DNA from: an uncultured Flavobacteriales bacterium | GTDB taxonomy: Bacteria; Bacteroidota; Bacteroidia; Flavobacteriales; Crocinitomicaceae | Direction of reading: 5' to 3' | Assembly (NCBI GenBank): GCA_946886545.1 | Contig: CAMPIU010000043.1 | Span: 1 to 12,712, forward strand | DNA length: 12,712 nt | In this document: piece after piece, positions 7,501-12,712 of the stretch | Position numbering within the stretch: position 1 is the stretch's first letter | How the letters are laid out: the number at the start of each line of letters is the position of its first letter | Notes under the pieces: model-generated | What the model saw: the letters and a program-made list of their open reading frames with translations, nothing else | What the model was told of the DNA's origin: nothing | The model's database searches: none | Translations under genes and position numbers: made by a program

Positions 7501-7672
7501 TTCCGTTCACATAATACGTGTAGGTAATCGGAAGGGGAATTCCGGTGGTGGTAATTGTGTAAATCCCGTCATTATTACAGGGTGTTTGTGTTACTACTCC
7601 CGTTGCCGTTTGACCGATGGCGGCCCCGGCAATACCCAAGAGGAAAAAGATGGAGAGGACGATATTTTTCAT
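4550..7672 (-). CDS. Secreted SprB-repeat protein with T9SS type A sorting domain
   Basis: A 1040-aa surface or secreted protein. In order: signal peptide (1-20, ending AAIGQ); an N-terminal beta region; six SprB-type repeats (115-546), each with a Cys near the start, SGGxxPYxYxWSNG in the middle and TDxxGC at the end; an SdrD/carboxypeptidase-like beta domain (566-645: EGDVYVDANADC, then TDANGHYSF); a DUF11-like stretch (660-795); a conserved domain starting SYDPNYKEVSP (799-935, DUF7619-like); and a T9SS type A C-terminal domain (958-1040, LYPVPASDHLTI to KKIVLYNN). SprB repeats occur in gliding adhesins and large surface proteins of Bacteroidota. This protein is much shorter than SprB, so it is more likely a smaller adhesin or secreted structural protein. 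T9SS would cut off the C-terminal domain and export or anchor the rest. It is a single transcription unit with its own terminator, divergent from the secreted hydrolase. Confidence 0.88.
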   Translation of the reverse strand: MKNIVLSIFFLLGIAGAAIGQTATGVVTQTPCNNDGIYTITTTGIPLPITYTYYVNGTTVVHANVNSATDQLTNFGMSPDGYLYCQAVGGGLYAITQNSYTPSFVFDINVTSPTCPATMGTINAVQASGTTGPFTYTWTNAQTMTPYTGNNITVPVGTYDGDILDQTTGCVLHIEDTNIVVMQLSNVTASINTTPASCTNGTAAAVASGGIAPYSYLWGNGATTSSITGLSQGYYPVTITDAQGCHSNYLGASVLQNPVITVNKTITNATCLQPNGSAIAFGSGGVNPYTYSWSNGQTGSTATNLPGGAFYQVIATDANGCTGETFVFVGTSTPITVTYTSTPSQCTSATGSATLSPTGGTAPYTYFWVSNPSVTGPTISNVAPGTYAFQVTDAVGCIRNGAVVVAPVSVIDASINASTVICPATTGTAVAVVSGTNAPFSYLWSNAATTSSISGVPLGTYTCTITDALGCSVTKSKTLSAISPVSLGVATVNATCIYNTDGSANAIASGGTAPYSYSYSNGTTTPNATGLGVDDYSVTVTDMNGCNSSAHFWINNANTSQSCYCTIEGDVYVDANADCVHDSGENGVENIMIHCSGFGYTFTDANGHYSFQVPTGTYTISEQVNQYYPLSACQSNNNSVSVVAASGCNTVVDFSNAVNPLHDLKIVTVNSTIPPVPGNAYQQKVIVKNEGTITESGIQLGYEHDGQLSYSGATSPGFVQLNTVLYPNTYSVQSGFPSLNPNATHVMIVNYNTPTNTPLGTTVNFGDTVASMAPIATNWLLDNSPWNNVNAYQTTVIGSYDPNYKEVSPSGTGAAGLVPMETKEFDYTIHFQNEGTYFAQNIVVTDQLDADFDWTTFKPGYSDYEYSTTMSETGLVTFTFANIHLPWKSQYGDALSSALVHYSIERKTTNPVGTEFTNTANIYFDYNAPITTNTTLTTLDEPAGIDEVAVGVNGVTVDLYPVPASDHLTIQINNVSKSEAATVSIIDLMGNIVLSDKVNLSEGSTLVTENLSGLMNGTYLTRVQFENGSAIVKKIVLYNN
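6035..7330 (-). repeat. Six tandem SprB-type protein repeats
   Basis: The six units start at residues 115, 198, 271, 346, 422 and 496 of the 1040-aa protein. The paired cysteines are 115/170, 198/245, 271/321, 346/397, 422/471 and 496/546. The spacing of 73-83 residues and the constant first and last Cys suggest one disulfide per unit. The units differ in sequence, so the array is old rather than recently amplified. Confidence 0.8.
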
Positions 7673-7792
7673 ACAGTAATTTTTAATTGATTTGTATATA
7701 GACTACTTATCAAGAAATAAGTTGCATTCAGATTCAACGAGATGTTTATTGAATAGGTTGGGTTTATAACAGATTGATAATGAGAGGTATTC

Positions 7793-7818
7793 ACCACCCT
7801 CCTTTATCCTCCTTTTTT
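7793..7818. repeat. Fragment of the dispersed palindromic repeat
   Basis: Only the lead of the family is present: CCACCCTCCTTTATCCTCC at 7794-7812, followed by a T run instead of the AGGGAGG arm. It lies in the 254-base gap between the two divergent T9SS-substrate genes. No other element in the gap is convincing. Confidence 0.5.
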
Positions 7819-7926
7819 CTATCAATTATTGTTCTCTTTTCACGACAAAACCCGGACAAACTGCCCTGATGAAATTCTTCGATACGTTTAATCCCTACTT
7901 TGCTTCCATACTAAAACTTCAAAACT

Positions 7927-9930
7927 ATGTTAAAGAGAACTTCATTACTTGGCTTCATTTTGCTGATGAAAGCCGGAAGCCTTTTCGGGCAGGCCAGTCC
8001 TTACGGAACAGGATCGATTTTCAACCAGGTATTGGGCAACCTGCAGGACAACTCGGTGATTTTCGAGTCGAATACCGGTTTGGGGAACAATGGTTTTTTC
8101 CCGGATCCTTCAGCCATCCTTCCGAATGCAGGCTTCGATATTTATGTACCTGCAAGCTATGATGGTTCCGAGCCTTACGGATTGATTACGTATATCTCTT
8201 CTACAAACGACGGTGGAATAAAACCGGAATGGATTCCCGTGCTGGAATCACACAAACTGATCTGGGTTGCCGGTGATAACCTCGGGAATTCCCAACAACT
8301 CGACATTCGTTTGGGTACTGCATGGGCAGCAGTTTACCGGATGAAAGAACTCTTTAATATCGACACCAACCGCATTTATACCTCCGGTCAGTCGGGCGGT
8401 GCAAGAATGGCACAAACGCTGGCTTATATTTATCCCGAATGGATCAAGGGAACGGTACCGATTTGCGGATCCTCCTACCCTACGGAAGTAGCACAAGATT
8501 ATGAAACACAAGATCCCGACGGACACTATGAAGTCATTTTTGACTTTTACCAAAGTGAGATAGACTACATCAAAGGATTCGGTCAGCGTTTCGGGATCAT
8601 GACCTCGTTTAATGATTACCGTGAAGGAGATATCATGAATATCTATTACAATGGCTTCGAACAGAACGGTTTTGAGGGCAAATTCCTGGAAACAGCCGGA
8701 AATCATTGTGCCACAACTACCCAACACTTCCGGGACGCCATCAACTTCGTTGAACACCCCGAGGTGATGATACAGAAAGACGATTTTACGAATGTACAAC
8801 CCGAAACAGGAACAGATTATTTCAAAGCCGGAGCAACAGTTTCCGGTGGTTTATGCGTGCTGGACGCTGATCCTGCAAGCGGTGATTCTTCTGCTTACCT
8901 CAAAACTACTTCCGGATTTAAATGGAATAATCCCTACGGAACAATCCTCTCAGCAAACACCGGCTGGACAGGATCCGCAGGTAACGATCCAATCCGTTTG
9001 GGATGCTGGGAATACAGCAGTGATTCGGCCTATTGCATCAACAACGGATTCAACCAAACGGGAGAAGAAAAAGGATTGGTTGTGGCACTTTTCAGAACAG
9101 GTTCCACTACCCATGCTGCAATCATTGCCTCAAAACAGGGAGTCACGGACACACTTTTCTCCGGACAATTTTCCGATTGGGACGGAAGTACTCCGCTTCG
9201 CGTAAAATGGCATTTATGGGATGCCGAATGGCGTGTTGAATTCGGTAAACATTTTGCCTCCTCCGGCGTAATGAACTCGCAGATCCGCTTACTGGATGAT
9301 CAGCGCGCTGTGCGAATTCGCTGGTCGGAAATGAACGGCAATACTGGTTATTGGAATGCAGCGGATTGGTCAAACGGAGCTTATTTTATGGCAAGTACTC
9401 AAAAATCGGATTCCACCAATGCAAACATCAGCCTGGACGACCTGGAAATCCGTTCCGGAAATGACTCGGTATACATTGATCCGGTAGCGGAGGTGAGTAT
9501 TGTTCAGGATCAGCATACACTTGTTGCCACAGCAGGATTTGCCAATTATCAATGGTCGCTGAACGGTCAGCCGGTAGCCGAAGGTCCGGACAACATACTC
9601 ACGAATGTAGCGGAAGGAACGTATACTGTTGTAGCGGAAAATAACTGGTCGTGTTCAACAGGCTCCAATTCAGTAATTATCAGTTTTGCTGGCTTGAAGG
9701 ATTTCCAACAGGGAGTTTTCAGTACTTACCCGAACCCGGTTTCCGGTTCCCTTACAATTAAATCCTCCGACGAACTGTCGCATGCTTACCGATTGTACAG
9801 TGTCAGCGGAATGATCCTTCATGAAGGCACATTCGAAACAATTACCCTTGTGGAGACAGAGCACCTGGTGGCGGGAATTTACCTGCTTAGAATAGACGAA
9901 GGTGAAGCGAAACTGATCGTAAAGGAATAA
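7927..9930 (+). CDS. Secreted alpha/beta hydrolase with T9SS type A sorting domain
   Basis: A 667-aa exported enzyme. The signal peptide (1-21, MLKRTSLLGF to SLFGQ) is followed by an alpha/beta hydrolase domain (about 65-280). The nucleophile elbow is GQSGGAR (Ser156). A likely acid is Asp230 in SFNDYREGD, and the likely histidine is His260 in AGNHCATT. This layout fits esterase/PHB-depolymerase or feruloyl-esterase-like enzymes; the substrate is not clear. Residues about 285-510 form a beta-rich region ending DDLEI that looks like a jelly-roll or concanavalin-like binding module. An Ig-like segment follows (520-590, YQWSLNGQPV), then a T9SS type A domain (598-667, TYPNPVSGSLTIKS to LIVKE). 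The enzyme is probably released or surface-anchored to degrade a polymer or ester. A partial -7-like box, TACTTTG (7896-7902), lies 24 bases upstream. It is a single gene with a terminator close behind. Family-level confidence is good; the substrate is open. Confidence 0.85.
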   Translation: MLKRTSLLGFILLMKAGSLFGQASPYGTGSIFNQVLGNLQDNSVIFESNTGLGNNGFFPDPSAILPNAGFDIYVPASYDGSEPYGLITYISSTNDGGIKPEWIPVLESHKLIWVAGDNLGNSQQLDIRLGTAWAAVYRMKELFNIDTNRIYTSGQSGGARMAQTLAYIYPEWIKGTVPICGSSYPTEVAQDYETQDPDGHYEVIFDFYQSEIDYIKGFGQRFGIMTSFNDYREGDIMNIYYNGFEQNGFEGKFLETAGNHCATTTQHFRDAINFVEHPEVMIQKDDFTNVQPETGTDYFKAGATVSGGLCVLDADPASGDSSAYLKTTSGFKWNNPYGTILSANTGWTGSAGNDPIRLGCWEYSSDSAYCINNGFNQTGEEKGLVVALFRTGSTTHAAIIASKQGVTDTLFSGQFSDWDGSTPLRVKWHLWDAEWRVEFGKHFASSGVMNSQIRLLDDQRAVRIRWSEMNGNTGYWNAADWSNGAYFMASTQKSDSTNANISLDDLEIRSGNDSVYIDPVAEVSIVQDQHTLVATAGFANYQWSLNGQPVAEGPDNILTNVAEGTYTVVAENNWSCSTGSNSVIISFAGLKDFQQGVFSTYPNPVSGSLTIKSSDELSHAYRLYSVSGMILHEGTFETITLVETEHLVAGIYLLRIDEGEAKLIVKE

Positions 9931-9951
9931 ATACGAAATGTAATTCAATGA

Positions 9952-9985
9952 AAGAGGCTGTCTAAAAGTTAGGCAGCTTCTTTTT
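9952..9985 (+). terminator. Rho-independent terminator of the secreted hydrolase gene
   Basis: AAGAGGCTGTCT (9952-9963), a 7-base loop, then AGGCAGCTTCTT (9971-9982) form a 12-bp stem with two G-U pairs, running into a T tract. It begins 22 bases after the stop codon at 9930. Confidence 0.85.
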
Positions 9986-10015
9986 GATTAAAAATCCATG
10001 TTTTGAGATCTGCAA

Positions 10016-10256
10016 AGCCATAGCCACCCTAGCCACCCCCTCTCAATCTCCCCTCAAGGGGAGAAGAACTTGAGATCCTCTTTACTTTTCCAGCAATAAG
10101 TACTTCTACTCTAAAGATAGGAGGGGATTCAATTCCCCCTTTGAAGGGGGATAAAGGGGGATGGCTAGCGTGGGCGCCCTCCAAGCCATGCGGCTGCCAC
10201 CCTCCTCAATCCTCCCTCGCAGGGAGGAGGACTTTAATCCTCCTTTCCTTCTTAAG
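10016..10256. repeat. Dense block of dispersed palindromic repeats upstream of the reb operon
   Basis: The 410-base gap between the hydrolase and the reb genes is mostly repeat. Two GCCACCC leads start the block. CTCCCCT-CA-AGGGGAG (10048-10063) is followed by AACTTGAGATCCTC. TCCCCCT-TTGA-AGGGGGA (10134-10151) comes next, with GGGGGAT words after it. Then GCCACCCTCCTCAATCC leads into TCCTCCCT-CGC-AGGGAGGA (10210-10228) and TTTAATCCTCC. At least three hairpins of the same family, differing in arm sequence, lie together. I see no gene in this block. Confidence 0.75.
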
Positions 10257-10291
10257 ATCCGCTTCCTCCCTCACATTTCCCCGATGAAAAC

Positions 10292-10320
10292 TTGTCATTT
10301 AATGAACATTTATTACTTTG
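10292..10320 (+). promoter_or_regulatory. Likely promoter of the reb operon
   Basis: TTG at 10292-10294 and TTACTTTG at 10313-10320 are 18 bases apart, close to the Bacteroidota TTG/TAnnTTTG pattern with one mismatch in the -7 box. The start codon at 10341 follows 20 bases later. This placement argues against the longer in-frame starts at 10161 and 10284, which lie upstream of or in front of the promoter. Confidence 0.4.
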
Positions 10321-10340
10321 GTAAACAATTAAATACCACT

Positions 10341-10676
10341 ATGACAACAAACACTCCCCCAACTCCGGATTCGGTTCCGCCGAATACGACTGAAGTATTG
10401 CAGCAAACATTACTGGCCGGATTCGTTTTTAACGTAAACCTGCTCATGCAGCAAATGGTTGCCAATCAGCATTCTTTACAGCAAATACTGGCCGCGTCAA
10501 CAGCAAAAGCCGTATCTGAAATTACCAATCCGAAAAGCACGAACGATGCTGCGGTCATTCAGAACGTGGACATTGTGCTTAAAGCGATCCAGGAATCTTC
10601 TTCGGGTTATATCAACATGATCCGGCAACTGGCCGTTGAAGCGGAAAATGCTATCAAAATGGTCAACAACAATTAA
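10341..10676 (+). CDS. Small protein of the reb operon, function unknown
   Basis: A 111-aa protein, first gene of a two-gene unit. Residues 1-17 are Pro/Thr/Asn-rich (MTTNTPPTPDSVPPNTT) and probably disordered. Residues 18-60 and 70-108 look like two amphipathic helices rich in Gln, Ala, Leu and Ile, broken by NPKSTND (63-69). There is no signal peptide or membrane segment. I do not recognise it as RebB. Its size, helical make-up and place 37 bases before a RebB gene suggest an R-body subunit or assembly partner, comparable to RebA, RebC or RebD accessory proteins of other reb loci. Frame-compatible starts at 10161 and 10284 exist, but they would read through the repeat block or the promoter-like boxes, so 10341 is preferred. 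The operon link is good; the function is inference. Confidence 0.7.
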   Translation: MTTNTPPTPDSVPPNTTEVLQQTLLAGFVFNVNLLMQQMVANQHSLQQILAASTAKAVSEITNPKSTNDAAVIQNVDIVLKAIQESSSGYINMIRQLAVEAENAIKMVNNN

Positions 10677-10713
10677 CAGTTTATTTTATTCACTATTCAA
10701 ATCACTTTTCATT

Positions 10714-10980
10714 ATGGCAGATATCGTCAATCCTCAGATTACTGATGCAGTAACTCAATCCAACGTAAAAGTACTGGCAGAAGCTCCGGCAATGGCCATG
10801 GGTACTCTTTATCAAACTATGGCGCATAGTTTAGGAATTTTGATGGAAAACGCAGTGACAGCACAGCAAAACATGAACATCATCGGGCAGGCAACCACTA
10901 CCCAGGGAGTAACACAGATTTATTCGGTAGATACCGCGTCTACCGGAATGGCTACCAAGGATATTTTGGACAGCAAGTAA
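10714..10980 (+). CDS. rebB: RebB-family R-body protein
   Basis: An 88-aa protein matching the RebB family. Landmarks are VNPQITDAVTQSNVKVLAEA (5-24), the PAMAMGTLYQTMAHSLG stretch, and the middle and C-terminal QQNMNIIGQATTTQGV and YSVDTAS. RebB proteins are the main subunits of R-bodies, insoluble coiled protein ribbons that unroll on a trigger such as low pH. They were first known from the killer endosymbionts of Paramecium, and homologues occur in many free-living bacteria. The protein is short for the family, with only 10 residues after the TGMA segment. It begins 37 bases after its upstream partner and is followed by a strong terminator, so the two genes form one operon. An in-frame start upstream (10636) would overlap the partner gene and add unrelated residues. 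RebB identity is secure; whether an R-body forms is not shown. Confidence 0.92.
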   Translation: MADIVNPQITDAVTQSNVKVLAEAPAMAMGTLYQTMAHSLGILMENAVTAQQNMNIIGQATTTQGVTQIYSVDTASTGMATKDILDSK

Positions 10981-11011
10981 TATATTCCAGACAAGAGTTT
11001 TCTTAAAACAG

Positions 11012-11046
11012 AAGAGCCCGGATATTTATTTCCGGGCTTTTCTTTT
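11012..11046 (+). terminator. Rho-independent terminator of the reb operon
   Basis: AGCCCGGA (11015-11022) and TCCGGGCT (11031-11038) form a perfect 8-bp stem with an 8-base loop, extendable with an A-T-rich base. TTTTCTTTT follows on the plus strand. It lies 34 bases after the rebB stop. The convergent S41 gene ends at 11062, so it may also limit transcripts from the other side. Confidence 0.9.
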
Positions 11047-11061
11047 CAGGATGGTTTGTAT

Positions 11062-12453
11062 TTATTTAACCGGCATCTCTTTATTGATTATTTCAAGCGC
11101 TTTCTCATCAGCATCTTCTGATTTTACTTCAATATCCGGAGACACCCCAACTTTGTCCAGGCGAACACCGTCGTTGGTGTAGAAATCTCCTACAGGCAGA
11201 AACAGCATATACTTTCCTTCCAGATAAAACGGAGATGCCGAAAGCATGGCACCGGCAGTTCTTTCGCCTATAATGGTTGCTTTTTTACCGCTTTTAAGCA
11301 CATAGACCAGCGGTTCACAGGTGCTCGCTGTTCTTCCATTCGTCAAAACGTAGATCTTTCCGGTGAACACCGGGTTAGCCGGCTTTCTGAATATGAGTTT
11401 GACTCCGGGTGACCTTTTTAACTCATTGCCGAATTCTTCGGTGCTTTTGGGCTGAAGTTCAGGTAATGTGCTGAATAATTCGGGTTGATAGCCTGAATAG
11501 GCTAATTTATTCGTTGGAAAATAACCCACTTCCATATCTTCCGTAGTAATGTATTTTGCCAGTGCAAAAGCGGCACCAACACCCCCGCCTCCATTATTCC
11601 GCAGATCTATTATGAGATTTTTGTATGCTTTATTTGCGACGATTCCCGGTAAGACTGCAATTAATTCTTCAGTTGACGTGCTAAAGTTCTTAATTTGAAG
11701 ATAGGCAGTAGAGTCATTTTTTTCTTCAAAAACAACTGACTTATTGGTGCTTACCGGCTCTTCATCATCCGAGTTTGTTGTCGCTTCATCTTCCGAAATC
11801 AATAAATTTAAATGGGTGAATGGAAGTTTTGGTGTGAGCATATTGAAACCGAAAAACAGTTCAATATCGTCATGAGCCTTCTTAGCCAGGCTTTCAAATT
11901 TTTTCTCGAACTTTTTCCATTCTTTCGTTTGCAGAACATTCTTTGAATAAATATTGTCACGAATTGTTTTCAATAGTTTTGGGTAGAGCCCGCTATAGTT
12001 CATCCTGTCTTCTGTAGAATTCATTCCCTGTACAGTTCCCGCGGAGGTTCCGTCAGCCTTTAGCAAGACTCCGCTTAGTATTCCTTTGAGCGGATCTGAA
12101 GGGTCATTTTTCACAGTTCCTTTAAACGTTAATCTTCCGAACACCGGAATGCTTGCTTCCCCGAATAAACTGTCGGATTTCTGTTCGCCTTTAATGCGTA
12201 TGATGGTCCCTTTTTTTGGCAACTTGCCTGCCAGTCTTCCCAGTCTTGCCTTAACCCCTCCCATTATACGGATATCGGCATTTTTGGGAGAAGTTATTGT
12301 GAATTGATTTTTGGCTGTATGTACATCTAAAAAAGTAGAGATTACGGTGCCACCTCCAAAATCTATTTCACTTTTAAAATGTGAAGGATTGTTTTGGGCA
12401 AAAGAGGCATTAAAAAGAAAAAGCAGTACGAAATTCAAAACGATAAATTTCAT
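11062..12453 (-). CDS. Exported S41 family (C-terminal processing type) peptidase
   Basis: An S41 serine peptidase; residue numbers count from the longer start at 12471 (469 aa). A signal peptide covers about 7-25 (MKFIVLNFVLLFLF to NASFAQ). Residues 30-155 are a beta-rich region I cannot name. Helices follow (160-205), then the peptidase core (about 245-450): SVVFEEKNDSTAYLQIKNFS, DLRNNGGGG (289-297), the nucleophile in NGRTASTCE (Ser383), GERTAGA (402-408) and GVSPDIEV (442-449). S41 enzymes cut C-terminal regions of exported proteins or degrade peptides. No clear PDZ domain is present, unlike CtpA/Prc, so it is closer to the IRBP/tricorn-like part of the family. I prefer Met7 (12453) as start because it begins a typical signal peptide; 12471 is the alternative. 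It is convergent with the reb operon and transcribed alone. Confidence 0.88.
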   Translation of the reverse strand: MKFIVLNFVLLFLFNASFAQNNPSHFKSEIDFGGGTVISTFLDVHTAKNQFTITSPKNADIRIMGGVKARLGRLAGKLPKKGTIIRIKGEQKSDSLFGEASIPVFGRLTFKGTVKNDPSDPLKGILSGVLLKADGTSAGTVQGMNSTEDRMNYSGLYPKLLKTIRDNIYSKNVLQTKEWKKFEKKFESLAKKAHDDIELFFGFNMLTPKLPFTHLNLLISEDEATTNSDDEEPVSTNKSVVFEEKNDSTAYLQIKNFSTSTEELIAVLPGIVANKAYKNLIIDLRNNGGGGVGAAFALAKYITTEDMEVGYFPTNKLAYSGYQPELFSTLPELQPKSTEEFGNELKRSPGVKLIFRKPANPVFTGKIYVLTNGRTASTCEPLVYVLKSGKKATIIGERTAGAMLSASPFYLEGKYMLFLPVGDFYTNDGVRLDKVGVSPDIEVKSEDADEKALEIINKEMPVK

Positions 12454-12569
12454 TGTTGTGTTGTTGTACATAAGTTTATAGGATTTAAATACGTCCTCAA
12501 AGAAAATGCGAAATCCTTTGGCATTTCTTAAAATGTGATGAAATAACTAGCTTTTTTGACGAGATAACT

Positions 12570-12695
12570 AATTGAGAATGGAAAATGGAGAATGAAAAAA
12601 TTGAAAAGTCTAAATGATGGTTAACTTTTCGATTTTCGTGACAAGTTATAGATGTTATTTTCCTTTTAAATTCTCAATTTTCAATTCTAAATTCC
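12570..12695. repeat. Inverted repeats in the right flank
   Basis: AATTGAGAAT (12570-12579) and ATTCTCAATT (12670-12679) are a perfect 10-bp inverted repeat about 90 bases apart. Inside, GAAAAGT (12603-12609) pairs with ACTTTTC (12624-12630). Words of this kind are common as degenerate AT-rich intergenic repeats in Bacteroidota. No gene is visible from 12472 to the end of the window. Confidence 0.4.
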
Positions 12696-12712
12696 TTTAT
12701 CTGTTTATAATC

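Noticed and set aside
7869..8162. 97-aa plus-strand frame overlapping the hydrolase start
   Set aside because: It overlaps the signal peptide and first domain of the hydrolase in another frame; the hydrolase start at 7927 gives a proper signal peptide.
8248..8799. 183-aa minus-strand frame inside the secreted hydrolase gene
   Set aside because: It is antisense to the hydrolase domain with a clear nucleophile motif and has no domain of its own.
2886..10256. CRISPR array as an explanation of the recurring palindromes
   Set aside because: Copies are kilobases apart, differ in sequence and have no regular spacers or cas genes.
10161..10340. 60 extra residues at the front of the reb partner protein
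   Set aside because: They would be coded by palindromic repeats and promoter-like boxes, and add low-complexity sequence not typical of a small R-body protein.
12481..12516. GGATTT...AAATCC inverted repeat upstream of the S41 gene
   Set aside because: Only six bases per arm with 24 bases between, within AT-rich DNA; too weak to call an operator.

Overview
The window looks like a chromosomal segment from a Bacteroidota bacterium, probably order Flavobacteriales. The evidence is two secreted proteins with type IX secretion (T9SS) type A C-terminal sorting domains, a protein with SprB-type repeats, a Bacteroidota-style lipoprotein, a small HMA protein ending in the Bacteroidota-style GYxxxxxCC tail, and TTG/TAnnTTTG-like promoters. 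Genus cannot be fixed from the sequence; a Fluviicola-like organism is only a guess.

Layout from left to right. Positions 1-506 hold no gene, only an inverted pair of degenerate short repeats. On the minus strand follow a periplasmic HMA-type protein (507-860), a 589-aa fusion of an N-terminal DUF4157 (eCIS-associated) domain with a C-terminal nitrilase-superfamily domain (945-2714), and an MgtC/SapB membrane protein (2998-3444). A 290-base gap holds a strongly foldable element and a promoter for a plus-strand lipoprotein (3735-4310). A terminator then closes a long minus-strand adhesin-like protein with six SprB-type repeats and a T9SS tail (4550-7672). Divergent from it is a secreted alpha/beta hydrolase with a beta-sandwich region, an Ig-like segment and a T9SS tail (7927-9930). 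A repeat-rich gap leads to a two-gene R-body operon: a 111-aa unknown protein and a RebB-family protein (10341-10980), ended by a clear terminator. The last gene is a minus-strand S41 peptidase (11062-12453).

How the genes fit together. Most products act outside the cytoplasm: two T9SS surface or secreted proteins, a lipoprotein, a periplasmic metal-site protein, an exported protease and a membrane protein. Two loci suggest antagonism or host interaction: the DUF4157-nitrilase protein, a plausible payload of an extracellular contractile injection system, and the Reb operon, whose family forms contractile protein ribbons. No contractile-sheath or spike genes and no evident immunity gene lie in the window, so the injection machinery would have to be encoded elsewhere.

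The intergenic regions share a dispersed palindromic repeat. Its parts are a GCCACCC lead, a hairpin such as TCCTCCCT-CGC-AGGGAGGA, and a CTTGAGATCCTC tail. It occurs complete or in part in at least five gaps, and in one gap its tail supplies the likely -33 box of the lipoprotein promoter.
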